Below are positions 1-9,314 of a stretch of DNA of 64,000 bases, one piece after another. Made by a program: the position numbers and the translations under genes. How positions within the stretch are numbered: position 1 is the stretch's first letter; the number at the start of each line of letters is the position of its first letter. Location of the stretch: assembly GCF_900143525.1 (NCBI RefSeq), contig NZ_FREZ01000009.1, forward strand, positions 62,007 to 126,006, given 5' to 3'. The stretch comes from Ruegeria sp. Alg231-54 (GTDB taxonomy: Bacteria > Pseudomonadota > Alphaproteobacteria > Rhodobacterales > Rhodobacteraceae). A model generated the notes under the pieces. That model did not search any database. It was not told the DNA's origin and worked only from the letters and a program-made list of their open reading frames with translations.

Positions 1-708
1 TCCCCCGACCACGAAAGCCAACGCCAGCATACCCGCCTGAAGCGCCCAATAGCGCCAGAACGGGTTCGCCGGGTCGGTCCACGGACGTTGCTTCCGCGCG
101 AGCTTGTCCCGTTCTGCGTGGAAGGCGGACGCAAGGCACTGCCACAGAACGCGAGGATAGAAGCGGTGAAACCCTTCATTGTACCGCGCAGTGACCGGAT
201 CGCGCGGCGTCCCGACATAGCGGTGGTGGACCAGCAGGTGTTCTGACCGGAAGTGAGAATACAACACCATGGCCAGTAGAATATCACCCAGCCAACGTTC
301 TGACCGCCCTTTCTGGTGCATCAGTTCATGGCTGTAGTTGATCCCGATGGTGCCCGAAATCACACCCATCCCGAAGAACAATCCAATCTTGCTAAAAACA
401 GACAGGTGATCGGTATGTGTGGCGTACCAGAGCAACCCAAACAGCGTAAGAAACTGAACCGGGGCCCATGCCTTGGTCAGCAGAATGTACCATTTGAGAC
501 CGCCGTCCGGCGTGGCCGGATCGGCATTTTCAAGGTTCCGCCCCGTTAACCGATCCAGAACTGCAAACGCCCACCAAGTCAAAAGAGGCACAAGCAAGAC
601 CCACCAGCCTCCGGCAACGGCGGTAAGCCAGATGACGGGGATCAGCAGGAAGGACACCCAGAAGGGCAATGCCACTTGCCAGCGTGACAGACTGTCTGAT
701 GCGATCAT
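1..708 (-). CDS. alkB: AlkB-family alkane 1-monooxygenase / membrane fatty-acid-desaturase-like hydroxylase (C-terminus off window)
   Basis: The first 236 residues are visible, beginning MIASDSLSRW; the gene continues beyond the left edge. Several hydrophobic segments (roughly residues 10-30, 32-50, 82-97 and 108-125) are followed by two histidine boxes of the membrane diiron hydroxylase family: HELMHQ near residue 128 and EHLLVHH near residue 157. In AlkB these boxes bind the diiron centre that inserts oxygen into the terminal carbon of alkanes; the third box would lie off the window. The stretch NYSHELMHQKGRSERWLGD closely matches AlkB. An electron donor (rubredoxin) is not in view. It sits downstream of mutY on the same strand with a 59-bp gap. 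The substrate could be another hydrophobic chain, since the family is broad. Confidence 0.8.
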   Translation of the reverse strand, partial: MIASDSLSRWQVALPFWVSFLLIPVIWLTAVAGGWWVLLVPLLTWWAFAVLDRLTGRNLENADPATPDGGLKWYILLTKAWAPVQFLTLFGLLWYATHTDHLSVFSKIGLFFGMGVISGTIGINYSHELMHQKGRSERWLGDILLAMVLYSHFRSEHLLVHHRYVGTPRDPVTARYNEGFHRFYPRVLWQCLASAFHAERDKLARKQRPWTDPANPFWRYWALQAGMLALAFVVGG

Positions 709-767
709 CGCTTCGCTCCGAGAAACTGTGGGCAGATTAGCCCTACCCGGCAATGCCACACAATGGG

Positions 768-1823
768 TTACGTAGAGCGCCAGAGGTCATACGCTTTGCG
801 CATAACAGTAGGTAGGTCACTGGGGCGGAAAGCGTGTTTTTCCATGACAATCAGATCGTCATGCGACCAGCCGACCGGCAGCGTGGCCGTCCAGATGCGC
901 AGGATCAGGTGGAAGTGGGTAAATGTATGGCGTACCTCACCCGGCAGCTCCCGCCATTCGCACGGGAAGGGCGGTGCATCGGATGGGCCGTCTGACCATT
1001 CTGACCCCGGCCAGCCCAGCATACCACCCAGCAGCCCCTTGTCGGGACGACGTTCCATCAGAAAGGCTCCGTTATCGCCTTGGGCTATATAGACATGGCC
1101 GTATCGCGTGGGTTTGGGCTTTTTCGGTGTCTTGCGTGGCAAATCGGATTGCGTTCCGGCGGCGCGAGCGGCGCATGGGGCTTGCACTGGGCAGATACCG
1201 CAGGCCGGAGATTTTGGTGTGCAGATTGTTGCCCCGAGGTCCATGACCGCCTGCGCATAATCACCCGGGCGGGTGAAAGGCGTAAGCGCAGCCGCATGCT
1301 CTTTCAATTGTGGTTTTGAACCTGGCAACGGGTCATGAATGTCGTAAAGGCGCGCCATAACCCGTTCCACGTTGCCGTCCAACACGGTTTCGGGTCGGTC
1401 GAAGGCGATGGCGGAAATTGCAGCGGCGGTGTAGGGACCGATTCCCGGCAAATTGAGGAGCGCGTCGTAGGTATCGGGGAACGTTCCACCATGCTGTTCG
1501 GCCACGACCCGGGCGCATTTCAACAAATTGCGGGCGCGAGCATAGTAGCCAAGCCCCGCCCACTCCCCCATAACCTGATCATCCGGGGCAGCGGCCAGTG
1601 CCTTAACTGTCGGCCAACGGTTTGTGAATCGCACGAAATAGTCGCGCACAGCCGCAACGGTGGTCTGCTGCAGCATGACCTCGGACAACCAAATGCGGTA
1701 GGGATCGGGCATCACGCCCGCAGCCCGATCGGCAGGAGCTACGCGCCAAGGCATCTCGCGGGCATGGCGGTCGTACCAATCCAGCAGCGCACCGCTCACG
1801 TCAAATTCACCGGAGTCACGCAA
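768..1823 (-). CDS. mutY: A/G-specific adenine DNA glycosylase MutY
   Basis: MutY removes adenine mispaired with 8-oxoguanine. The 351-aa product shows the expected order: catalytic Glu48 in SEVMLQQT, helix-hairpin-helix LPGIGPYTA at 125-133, catalytic Asp149 in VLDGN, and four [4Fe-4S] cysteines at 201, 208, 211 and 217 with the canonical C-X6-C-X2-C-X5-C spacing. The C-terminal third (about 240-351) fits the NUDIX-like 8-oxoG recognition domain. The start used is TTG, preceded by AGGGAG about 11 nt upstream; a GTG eight codons later (1799) is an alternative. The gene is divergent from the DciA-like gene at 1905. Confidence 0.95.
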   Translation of the reverse strand: MRDSGEFDVSGALLDWYDRHAREMPWRVAPADRAAGVMPDPYRIWLSEVMLQQTTVAAVRDYFVRFTNRWPTVKALAAAPDDQVMGEWAGLGYYARARNLLKCARVVAEQHGGTFPDTYDALLNLPGIGPYTAAAISAIAFDRPETVLDGNVERVMARLYDIHDPLPGSKPQLKEHAAALTPFTRPGDYAQAVMDLGATICTPKSPACGICPVQAPCAARAAGTQSDLPRKTPKKPKPTRYGHVYIAQGDNGAFLMERRPDKGLLGGMLGWPGSEWSDGPSDAPPFPCEWRELPGEVRHTFTHFHLILRIWTATLPVGWSHDDLIVMEKHAFRPSDLPTVMRKAYDLWRST

Positions 1824-1904
1824 GTTTTATCTATCTCCCTGTCGGGTTTCGCTGGCGCCTGTTGTCCTGCCCTTTACAATAGCGGCGCAGGAGTTGGAAA
1901 CCAG

Positions 1905-2411
1905 ATGCAGCGCAGACGTTCTTCGACCCGCGGGTTCAAACGCACCGCGACATTGCTGAACGACCAGATCAGGCGCGCCGGTGAAAGCCGGGGCTTTGCC
2001 GTATCACGCCTGCTGACCCATTGGTCCGAGATCGTTGGACAGGATATGGCCGCTATCGCGCGACCGGTAAAAGTGGGTTACGGGAAGGGTGGTATTGGTG
2101 CCACGCTAACGGTTCTGACCACCGGACCGCAGGCCCCGATGCTGGAGATGCAGAAGGAACAATTGCGTGGCAAGGTGAACGCGGTTTATGGCTATAATGC
2201 CATCAGCCGGGTGCGCATCACCCAGACCGCTCCGACAGGATTTGCCGAGGGGCAGGCCAGTTTCGACCACAAGCCGAAACAAGCGAAACCCAAGATCGAA
2301 CCAGAAATAGAAGCCGAGGCAGACCGCGCTGCGCAGGAAGTTCACGATGGTGATCTGCGCGCAGCCCTTGAACGTCTGGGCCGTAACGTTTTATCCAAGC
2401 AAAAACGCTGA
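1905..2411 (+). CDS. DUF721 / DciA-like protein
   Basis: This 168-aa protein has a DUF721 core in its first half (TATLLNDQIRRAGESRGFAV, HWSEIVG, then a beta-rich stretch ending YNAISRVRI) and a charged, Lys/Glu-rich tail. DciA, the DUF721 founder, helps load the replicative helicase DnaB in bacteria lacking DnaC; a role in replication initiation is inferred from the family only. The reading frame is open far upstream, but the ATG at 1905 has CAGGAG about 11 nt before it and begins where homology would be expected (MQRRRSSTRGF). It is followed after 14 bp by the DsbA-family gene and is probably co-transcribed. Confidence 0.8.
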   Translation: MQRRRSSTRGFKRTATLLNDQIRRAGESRGFAVSRLLTHWSEIVGQDMAAIARPVKVGYGKGGIGATLTVLTTGPQAPMLEMQKEQLRGKVNAVYGYNAISRVRITQTAPTGFAEGQASFDHKPKQAKPKIEPEIEAEADRAAQEVHDGDLRAALERLGRNVLSKQKR

Positions 2412-2425
2412 GAAAGGGCTGAGAA

Positions 2426-3088
2426 ATGAGCCGTATTGCAACCGGAATTTGTGCGGCCGTCGCCGTGGCCGCTGGCGGTTATTGGCTGTCGCTGTCAAAT
2501 TCCAACCCCGCCTATCCGCTGATTAGCAGCGCCGAGGCGCAAGAGGCCGATCTGGACACCTCGACCATCGTCGAGATGACTCTGGGCGCCGAAGATGCAC
2601 CAGTCGAGATCATCGAATATGCGTCCTATACCTGCCCGCATTGTGCGAATTTCCACTCGGGAGCGTACAAGCAGCTCAAGAAGGATTTTATCGACACAGG
2701 TAAGGTGAAGTTCATCTATCGCGAGGTCTACTTTGACCGCTATGGCCTGTGGGCGTCGATGGTTGCACGCTGCGGCGGGCCCGAAAAGTTCTTTGGCATC
2801 TCCGACCTGATCTACGAAGGTCAGTCCGAGTGGACCAAAGCCGGTGGTCCCGCTGAAATCGTGGACGAGCTGCGCAAAATCGGGCGTCTGGCTGGTATCG
2901 ACAATGATCAGCTTGAAGCCTGTCTGCAGGACGGAACCCGCGCGCAGACGCTGGTGGCCTGGTATCAGGAAAATGCCGAGCGCGACGGTATTCAGGCGAC
3001 CCCGTCCTTCATCGTGAATGGCAAGCCGGTCGAGAATCAGTCCTATGACGGCTTCAAAAAGCTGATCGAAGACGAACTGGGCAGCTAA
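2426..3088 (+). CDS. DsbA-family thiol:disulfide oxidoreductase
   Basis: This 220-aa exported protein has a hydrophobic N-terminus (about 5-25) that may be a signal anchor or cleaved signal, then a thioredoxin fold with the active-site motif C70-P-H-C73 (SYTCPHCANFHSGAY). The cis-Pro loop is ATPSF near residue 193. CPHC is the classic DsbA dithiol and suggests disulfide formation in the periplasm. The helical insertion between motif and cis-Pro loop is like the DsbA/BdbD group (thioredoxin_4). It has its own GAAAGGGCTGAG ribosome-binding region 14 bp after the DciA-like gene and converges on lpxK. Confidence 0.88.
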   Translation: MSRIATGICAAVAVAAGGYWLSLSNSNPAYPLISSAEAQEADLDTSTIVEMTLGAEDAPVEIIEYASYTCPHCANFHSGAYKQLKKDFIDTGKVKFIYREVYFDRYGLWASMVARCGGPEKFFGISDLIYEGQSEWTKAGGPAEIVDELRKIGRLAGIDNDQLEACLQDGTRAQTLVAWYQENAERDGIQATPSFIVNGKPVENQSYDGFKKLIEDELGS

Positions 3089-3096
3089 TTGCTTTT

Positions 3097-3123
3097 ACGA
3101 CCGGCTCAATCCGGGCCGGTCGT
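3097..3123. terminator. 9-bp hairpin between convergent genes
   Basis: A perfect stem, ACGACCGGC (3097-3105) pairing with GCCGGTCGT (3115-3123), has a 9-nt loop and lies between the stop codons of the DsbA-like gene and lpxK. There is a T run on the left side only (GCTTTT before the stem), so it is not a textbook U-tailed terminator in either direction. Its placement between convergent genes suggests a shared transcript end. Confidence 0.5.
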
Positions 3124-3126
3124 CCT

Positions 3127-4125
3127 TCAGGGCGACGGGGCGATCTGCAAAAGCATCTGCCTGATCTTGTCCGCCTCATCGACCTTCAGACGAACCGGAA
3201 GCGTGATGACCTTGCTGCGAAACGCAGCGGGCAGGCGAACGGCGTCTTTTTCCGTGGTGACCATTTGCGCGCGCAACAAGCGGGCTTCGTTTTCAAGACG
3301 GGTCATCAGGGCGGGTGTCAGCGGCTGGTGGTCATCCAGCCCTTCGGCCCGCAGCAAGGTCGCGCCTTGCTGGCGCAAAGTGGCAAAGAACTTCTCGGGG
3401 TGTCCGATGCCTGCAAAGGCAAGAACAGGCGTATCGCTCCAATCCATGCCGGTTTGCAGCGGCTCAACCGCGCCGGTCGCATGTGGGACGGACAGTTTTT
3501 TCCCCCAGCGTTCGGCAAACTCGATTTGGGCATCAGCTTCGCCAAGGGACAGCACCAGATCAGCGCGCCGTAATCCGACTTCCACCGGTTCTCTCAGGGG
3601 GCCAGCCGGCAAGCACAGCCCATTTCCAAATCCGCGCGATGCGTCCACCACAATGACCGAGAAATCTTTGGCCACCGAGGGGTTTTGAAAACCGTCGTCC
3701 AGCACGACGACTGTGGCACCCGCCGCGGCGGCTGCCTTTGCCCCAGCGGCGCGGTCTTTGGCGACCCAGACATCGGCAAAAGCCGCCAACAAAAGTGGCT
3801 CATCGCCGACCTGCGCCGCGGTATGCTTGCCGGGGTCCACGCGCACCGGCCCTTCGAGCGAGCCGCCATGGCCGCGCGTGACCACATGTGTCTCATGCCA
3901 GGCGTCGCGCAATTGCTCGATTACCCAGATCACCGTCGGGGTCTTGCCAGTGCCGCCCGCGTTCAGGTTGCCAATACAAATGACAGGAACGCCCGGGTTA
4001 ACACCGGGTTCCGAGGCGACCCGACGCGCCGTAGCGCCGGCGTAGAGCCGCCCAAGCGGTGCCAGCATTCGAGCGCGCAAGTCCAGCCGATCCGGGGCGG
4101 TATTCCAGAAATCAGGTGCTCGCAT
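3127..4125 (-). CDS. lpxK: Tetraacyldisaccharide 4'-kinase LpxK
   Basis: LpxK phosphorylates the 4' position of the tetraacyldisaccharide precursor of lipid A at the inner membrane. The 332-aa protein has the distinctive P-loop [15 protein letters not shown] at about 51-65 and the downstream VLDDGFQNP motif near 150. I prefer the ATG at 4125 (MRAPDFWN), which has GGAG 8 nt upstream, over a GTG three codons earlier. The start overlaps the end of waaA by 14 bp, so the two are translationally linked. This pairing, with the phosphatase and pmbA upstream, gives a minus-strand run devoted mostly to envelope synthesis. Confidence 0.95.
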   Translation of the reverse strand: MRAPDFWNTAPDRLDLRARMLAPLGRLYAGATARRVASEPGVNPGVPVICIGNLNAGGTGKTPTVIWVIEQLRDAWHETHVVTRGHGGSLEGPVRVDPGKHTAAQVGDEPLLLAAFADVWVAKDRAAGAKAAAAAGATVVVLDDGFQNPSVAKDFSVIVVDASRGFGNGLCLPAGPLREPVEVGLRRADLVLSLGEADAQIEFAERWGKKLSVPHATGAVEPLQTGMDWSDTPVLAFAGIGHPEKFFATLRQQGATLLRAEGLDDHQPLTPALMTRLENEARLLRAQMVTTEKDAVRLPAAFRSKVITLPVRLKVDEADKIRQMLLQIAPSP

Positions 4126-5347
4126 CGTCTGCACTCCGCTGATCCAGATAGTCCTGAATCATGTCGATCAGGTGATCCGCCTGCGGCGCACCTTCGGTTA
4201 CGATCTGCCACCCGGCCAGCGCCATATTGGCGGCCTGATCCGGCGCCAACAGCTCGACCACTGCATCGCCCAGCTCTGTGGCGGACCTGACCGTGCGCGC
4301 GGCCCCCGCCCGGTCTAGCTGATCGTATAGCTGTTGTTGGCTGTGCACAAATGGGCCGTGGATCACGGCAGAGCCCAGCGCCGTGGCGATCAGCGGGTCC
4401 GCGCCCCCGGCGCCGCGTTCCAGAGAGCTGCCCATGAAGGTAACGGGCGATACCCGCTGCCAAAGGCCCAGATCCTCGGGCACGGCGGAGAGGATCACCT
4501 GAGTCATATCCTCGATAGTCCCGCTTTCATCCCAGTTGGTGCAGCGCAGATCCATCGCCTCAAGCCGCCGGTGCAACGGTCTGGCTTCGGTAATGTCGGC
4601 CACTTGCAATACCAACGCCAAACGCGGCAGCATGCGCATTGCCTGTCTATGGGCACTGAGGACCGAGATGAATTCTTTGTCTTGGACCCACGCCGCTAAC
4701 CAGACCGGTCGGCCAGACAGTGCATGGTTCACTTCGATCAGCTCGTCCTCGGGCCATGGGCGCGGATTTGGGCTGATATGAAGGGGCGGTGCCTCTTGCA
4801 CCTTGTTCGAAGCGACGCCTAGCCGCCGAATTTGACGGGCGATTTCCGGTGTCGTGCACAGGATCGTCTGAAAACAGTCAATCGTGTATCTTGTGATATC
4901 GGGCAACCAACGACCGCCCCGTGCGATTTTCACGTCCGCCTGTGCTTCGATCAACATCAGGGGAATCCCGCGTTCCTCGGCGCGTGTGATCAAATTGGGC
5001 ATCAGGCCGCCCCCGACCCATATTCCGATATCCGGCTGCCAATGGTCCAGAAACGCGCGCGCAGCCCCGGTTTGTTCGGTGGGCAGGTTGACCAGAGGGT
5101 ATCCACTGCTGGCCCATCTTGTCAGATCTGCATCGGGTGGCGCGGTCAGCACCACCGACAGATTGGGGCGCGTCTGCTGCAGACGCTGGCAAAAATCGAC
5201 AATGGCGCGGTGGCGTTCCCACGCATTTATGTGCAGCCACAGCACTTCGCCCTCGGGGCGCGCGATATCGCCGTTGCCGGCGGTATTCTGCATACCCCAG
5301 GACAGCACGCGATAGGCGGCAAGGCTTAACGAGCGTGGCTTGCTCAT
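4112..5347 (-). CDS. waaA: 3-deoxy-D-manno-octulosonic acid transferase (Kdo transferase)
   Basis: WaaA adds Kdo to lipid IVA. The 411-aa product has the two-domain GT-B layout. The catalytic Glu usually found in a W-x-H-x-x-S-x-G-E motif is seen here as [10 protein letters not shown], so the glutamate is kept but the flanking residues differ. The C-terminal nucleotide-sugar region [20 protein letters not shown] fits the family. The frame is open upstream, but the ATG at 5347 ([13 protein letters not shown]) overlaps the stop of the phosphatase gene by 4 bp and is the natural coupled start. Number of Kdo residues added cannot be read from the sequence. Confidence 0.88.
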   Translation of the reverse strand: MSKPRSLSLAAYRVLSWGMQNTAGNGDIARPEGEVLWLHINAWERHRAIVDFCQRLQQTRPNLSVVLTAPPDADLTRWASSGYPLVNLPTEQTGAARAFLDHWQPDIGIWVGGGLMPNLITRAEERGIPLMLIEAQADVKIARGGRWLPDITRYTIDCFQTILCTTPEIARQIRRLGVASNKVQEAPPLHISPNPRPWPEDELIEVNHALSGRPVWLAAWVQDKEFISVLSAHRQAMRMLPRLALVLQVADITEARPLHRRLEAMDLRCTNWDESGTIEDMTQVILSAVPEDLGLWQRVSPVTFMGSSLERGAGGADPLIATALGSAVIHGPFVHSQQQLYDQLDRAGAARTVRSATELGDAVVELLAPDQAANMALAGWQIVTEGAPQADHLIDMIQDYLDQRSADDAST

Positions 5348-6144
5348 GGTTCGATTCCAGGGCTTTCCGGTTCGAGTTGTTCCGACAGTAGCCCATAAAC
5401 ACCTGAACCCGCAGCGATTACACCGTTCAGGCGCGGAATTGCATTGTTGAATCGCAGAGGCAGCCCCGCGCGGTCCGAACACCGGCCGAGGGCTTCGCGT
5501 ATAATCAGATCACCGGCGGCGATGTCCCATTCCCAACTGGGTCTGAGGGTCATCATCCCGTCAAATCGACCCTGTGCAACAAGGGCCATGCGATAAGCCA
5601 GCGACGGCCTGTAGTTCCGCTTGAACTCGGGCACCTGCCCCTGACGCCAGTGTTGCGGCTGCATGTTGGGTTTCGCGGCCAGAACCTGGGCGCTTTCCAA
5701 CACACCGAGTTCGCTGACCCGGATATTTTCGGTGTTGAGCGTAGCACCCTGACCTTTTGCTGCGGCATATAGCAGGTTTCGCAGTGGCAGGTAGATTACA
5801 GCGGCCGTCACCTCGCCCTGTTCGGCGATGGCCAATGAATGGGCCCATGTCCGCGAGCCTTCGGCAAAGCTGCGGGTGCCGTCGATGGGATCAATGACGA
5901 AAACACGGTCTTTCGACAGCCTGTCAGCTGAATCCTCGGTCTCTTCGCTAAGCCAGCCATATCCCGGACGCGCTGCGCGCAGCATTTGCTCAAGCATCGC
6001 GTTAACGGCCAGATCAGCTTCGGTCACCGGGCCGGCGCCGTCGGGTTTATCCCAGCGTTGCGCCGTGGTCCCCGAAAACCGAGTGGCGATCTTTCCGGCC
6101 TCTAATGCGGCGTCAATCAGCAGTTGCAGGTCAGGTGCCGGCAA
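5344..6144 (-). CDS. cysQ: Inositol-monophosphatase-family enzyme, probable 3'(2'),5'-bisphosphate nucleotidase CysQ
   Basis: This 266-aa lithium-sensitive phosphatase-family protein has the metal-binding signature WLSEETEDS near 65 and the hallmark VIDPIDGTRSFAEG near 85-98, plus the second aspartate motif WEWDIAAGDLII near 205. Family members hydrolyse inositol phosphate, PAP/PAPS or similar; proximity to no sulfate-assimilation gene makes the exact substrate uncertain, but bacterial homologues of this form are usually annotated CysQ. The start is TTG with GAAGGAA about 8 nt upstream; its first bases overlap the end of pmbA by 14 bp and its end overlaps the waaA start by 4 bp. Confidence 0.85.
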   Translation of the reverse strand: MPAPDLQLLIDAALEAGKIATRFSGTTAQRWDKPDGAGPVTEADLAVNAMLEQMLRAARPGYGWLSEETEDSADRLSKDRVFVIDPIDGTRSFAEGSRTWAHSLAIAEQGEVTAAVIYLPLRNLLYAAAKGQGATLNTENIRVSELGVLESAQVLAAKPNMQPQHWRQGQVPEFKRNYRPSLAYRMALVAQGRFDGMMTLRPSWEWDIAAGDLIIREALGRCSDRAGLPLRFNNAIPRLNGVIAAGSGVYGLLSEQLEPESPGIEP

Positions 6145-7477
6145 GTGTCATTCCTTCGATCAGGATCGATGGCACCACGCGGGATAAATACGTGCGTGCG
6201 TCATTTGCCGGAATAATCCGTTTCAGCATGTCACGCAGATTGCCAGCGATCGTGCATTCGTTGACGGGGTGAGTGATTTCCCCGTTTTCGACCCAAAAGC
6301 CTGATGCCCCACGTGAGTAGTCGCCGGTATTGGGGTTGATCGTCGATCCGATCATCGAGGTCACCAGCAGGCCGGTTCCCATGTCACGCAGCAGATCGTC
6401 CCGGCTGTGCGTGCCCTGGGTCAGGCTCAGGTTCCAGTTGCTGGGCGACGGGGGGCCAGACACGCCACGCGCCGCATTCCCGGTCGAGGTCATGCCCAGT
6501 TTTCGTGCGCTGGCCAAATCCAGCGTCCAACCGGTCAGCACTCCGTTTTCAACAATGGCCCTTCGCTGTGTTGGCAAACCTTCGGCGTCAAAGGGGCGAG
6601 AGCCTGAGATACGTGGGCGGTGCGGGTCTTCGATAAGTGACAGGTGTTCGGATAAGACCTGCTCTCCCAGACTGTCCTTCAGCCATGACGCACCACGGGC
6701 AATGGCGGCGCCGTTGCTGGCGGCCAAAAGATGACCGATCAGCGAAGACGAAATCCGCTCGTCAAACAGAACAGGGAATGTGCCTGTCGCGGGTTTTTGT
6801 GCCCCAATCAGTGCAACGGCGCGTTCACCTGCCGAGCGGCCAATCTCATCAGGGCTGCGCAGGTCATTTTGGAACGTGCGACTGTCACCGTCATAGTCAC
6901 GTTCCATCCCCGTGCCTTCGCCCGAGATGGCAACGCAAGAGGTCGAGCGACTGCTGCGGGAATACCCGCCGGAAAAGCCATTTGTGGCAGCCAGATGCAC
7001 GCGGTGGGTGCCGTAGGCTGCCGCTGCGTCGGATACCTGGGACACACCCTGAATTGCCAAAGCAGCAGCTTCGGCAGTCAGAGCATCCTGCAAAAGCGCA
7101 TCCGCCGATGGTTCCGGCGTGGGGTCGAATTGTTCCAGCGCCGCGATATCCCAATCTTTTGCAAGCTGGTCGGGCGTGGCCAACCCTGTAAAAGGATCTT
7201 CCGGAGCTTCGCTTGCCATGGCCACCGCACGTTGCGCCATCGCCGTCAGCGTTTCGGGGCGACTGTCCGAACTTGAGACGATCGCCTGCCGCTTGCCCAG
7301 AAACACACGCAGTCCCAGGTCGGTGCCTTCGGACCGTTCCGCGTGCTCCAGCGCGCCACTGCGGACTTCAACCGATACCGATGAGCCATCCAGAACGATG
7401 GCATCCGCCGCTTCGGCCCCGGCTTTGCGGGCCGCGTCCAGCAGGTTAAGGCTGATTTCTTCGGGTGTGCGGGTCAT
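6131..7477 (-). CDS. pmbA: TldD/PmbA-family protein (PmbA/TldE-type)
   Basis: This 448-aa protein resembles PmbA (TldE), the partner of the TldD metalloprotease. In the characterised system TldD/TldE cleave leader peptides of modified peptides and degrade CcdA; the E subunit lacks the HExxxH zinc motif, and none is visible here. Recognisable stretches include GTDLGLRVFLGKRQAIVSSS near 50-70 and the conserved C-terminal DYSRGASGFWVENGEI. The ATG has GGAGG about 5 nt upstream. It heads the minus-strand run leading to lpxK. No tldD is visible in the window. Confidence 0.9.
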   Translation of the reverse strand: MTRTPEEISLNLLDAARKAGAEAADAIVLDGSSVSVEVRSGALEHAERSEGTDLGLRVFLGKRQAIVSSSDSRPETLTAMAQRAVAMASEAPEDPFTGLATPDQLAKDWDIAALEQFDPTPEPSADALLQDALTAEAAALAIQGVSQVSDAAAAYGTHRVHLAATNGFSGGYSRSSRSTSCVAISGEGTGMERDYDGDSRTFQNDLRSPDEIGRSAGERAVALIGAQKPATGTFPVLFDERISSSLIGHLLAASNGAAIARGASWLKDSLGEQVLSEHLSLIEDPHRPRISGSRPFDAEGLPTQRRAIVENGVLTGWTLDLASARKLGMTSTGNAARGVSGPPSPSNWNLSLTQGTHSRDDLLRDMGTGLLVTSMIGSTINPNTGDYSRGASGFWVENGEITHPVNECTIAGNLRDMLKRIIPANDARTYLSRVVPSILIEGMTLAGT

Positions 7478-7619
7478 GAGGCCTCCGGTCTGTGTGCATT
7501 CGACCTAGCCTTGGACCGCCGGTCTCGCAAGGCCTGCGGCTATTTTAGGTTGAGCAAACTATTGAAAGGGAATTCGGCACGATCCGCCCGGTGCCGGAGT
7601 TCGCACCACGGGCGAAGGA

Positions 7620-7648
7620 TTGGGAAGGCAGCGGTGCTGCCTTCCCAA
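7620..7648 (-). terminator. 13-bp perfect hairpin after the DUF2125 gene
   Basis: TTGGGAAGGCAGC (7620-7632) pairs perfectly with GCTGCCTTCCCAA (7636-7648) around a GGT loop, just 3' of the DUF2125 stop codon. It is not followed by a T run on the minus strand, so it may act as an mRNA 3' stabiliser or a Rho-assisted end as much as an intrinsic terminator. The rest of 7478-7619 holds smaller inverted repeats (for example CGCCCG at 7586 with CGGGCG near 7608) and no gene. Confidence 0.6.
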
Positions 7649-7652
7649 AGTG

Positions 7653-9176
7653 TTACTTGATACGTTGGCCGTTCGCCAGGATCTGACCATCCGCAGTGAA
7701 TTCGATTTCCGAATTCAGCGTGTCGGGCTCGTCACCCGGTACGGCCATCAGACCCATCATCATCCGCGCGCCCATTGCATCGCTGTCCGACACCAGCCCC
7801 ATCTCGATCAGCTTGTCGATCAGGGCGTTGGCACCATTTAGCTTCAGCTTGGCAACGCCGGTCGGCGTGGGCATTCCGTCGAACTCTGAGACGTTGGAGT
7901 TGTCGAAGGTGAAATCGCCTTCACCGGCCAGCTTGGCTCCGACCAGAGACACCAGCAGTTCGTTGATCTTCAGCGAGTGCAACTCGCCCGGTGCGGCCTC
8001 AGATGTATCCAGGTTTTCGACTGCGGTAGGATCAAAGATGTTCAACAGAACCTTGGCGGTTCCGGTGGCGTCCAGCGCAATCGTCGCCGGGTCGCGCGGC
8101 AGGGCGCCTGCTGGGTCGAACATGCTCCACAGGATATCCGACATGGTGAAGTCAGTCAGGTTCATCGCGAATCCAAACGGTTGGATTTCCTCGGATTTCT
8201 GCACCGGGATTTCAAACTTGAATCCGGCATTCTCCATCGCGATTTCGATCGGGAAGGGCAGGTCGGCCGTGGTCACTGCAACTTTCGCGCTGTTCTGCTC
8301 AATGTCATAGGCAAGACGCTCGGCGTCGATGCTGGCGCCAAATTTGCCACCCTGAGACTCGCTTCCGACCGAGAATGCCTCGCCTTCGCTGGTGCCTGCA
8401 ATCGCGTTCTGGCCGGATCCGTAGGTGAACAGCCCTGAGAACGAGAAGCCCGCCTTATAAAAGGCCTGCGGGTCCGAGATGTCGAATTCAGACGGGATAA
8501 CGTTTGTGCCCTCAAACGCCAGCTGGCTCATCGAGCCGTCAATCTTGGCGGTATCGCCGCTGTCCGGGTCCTGAAACGCCATATCATAGGTCATCCCGCC
8601 CGCAGTGAACTTCTGATCAATGTCACGGTTCTCACCGATTTTCATGACCGAGCTGCCAGCCAGATCTGTCATGTTCATGCTGAGCGCCAGCGCATCAGCG
8701 GGCATCTTTTCGCCGTCAACATTCAGACCATCCAGCTTGATGCCTATCGTGTCGGCCGAATAGTCGTAAGTCATTTCGTCGGGCGAGCCTGAAACGACCA
8801 GGTTCATCTCGCTCTGCGAATAATCGACATTGACTGAGAACTTTTCGCCGTCCCCCTCTCCGGAAATCGTCATCGGAAAATTCTCGGGGAAACCAATACT
8901 GACCGTACCGTCGCCATTTTCCGTCAGGGTCATTTCTGGAACGACCATCTGAAAAGTTGCCTCTTCTTCCGGTAAGTCCATGGACATGGCCATGTTGGCA
9001 ATCGTCGTGACATTTCCTGCATCGGTCTGGTCGCCCGAAACGGTGTACCCCATCTGACCCAGATAGGTTTTCCAGTCATTCCAGACATCCTGTGAGGTCA
9101 GGTCGGCAAGTGCACCTTGTGTGATAACGGCATAAGCCAAAATAGCACCGCAACTGCGGCGAAGGAAAACGGACAT
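7653..9176 (-). CDS. DUF2125 exported protein
   Basis: This 507-aa protein has a signal peptide (about residues 1-25, ending near QGALA) and then a long, acidic beta-rich region with repeated short motifs such as DLTDF/DMTDL and alternations typical of lipid-transport-like beta proteins. I recognise it as a DUF2125-type protein common in Rhodobacterales; its function is not established. It is transcribed alone, divergent from the SDR operon at 9315, and followed by the hairpin at 7620-7648. Confidence 0.75.
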   Translation of the reverse strand: MSVFLRRSCGAILAYAVITQGALADLTSQDVWNDWKTYLGQMGYTVSGDQTDAGNVTTIANMAMSMDLPEEEATFQMVVPEMTLTENGDGTVSIGFPENFPMTISGEGDGEKFSVNVDYSQSEMNLVVSGSPDEMTYDYSADTIGIKLDGLNVDGEKMPADALALSMNMTDLAGSSVMKIGENRDIDQKFTAGGMTYDMAFQDPDSGDTAKIDGSMSQLAFEGTNVIPSEFDISDPQAFYKAGFSFSGLFTYGSGQNAIAGTSEGEAFSVGSESQGGKFGASIDAERLAYDIEQNSAKVAVTTADLPFPIEIAMENAGFKFEIPVQKSEEIQPFGFAMNLTDFTMSDILWSMFDPAGALPRDPATIALDATGTAKVLLNIFDPTAVENLDTSEAAPGELHSLKINELLVSLVGAKLAGEGDFTFDNSNVSEFDGMPTPTGVAKLKLNGANALIDKLIEMGLVSDSDAMGARMMMGLMAVPGDEPDTLNSEIEFTADGQILANGQRIK

Positions 9177-9314
9177 TACAGTACCCTTCTAGATAATTTT
9201 GCCGGCATCGTCGTGTTTGTGACGTCGGGCGTCAAGGGGCAAGGACTGGACCCTTTACCCTTTCGCGCGGTAAGCATTCACACAATTTCAAACCGATGGA
9301 GGTAGAGGATCCAA

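Noticed and set aside
3089-3688. Plus-strand open frame across the lpxK gene
   Set aside because: It is wholly antisense to lpxK, has no family motif, and the minus-strand LpxK call is unambiguous.
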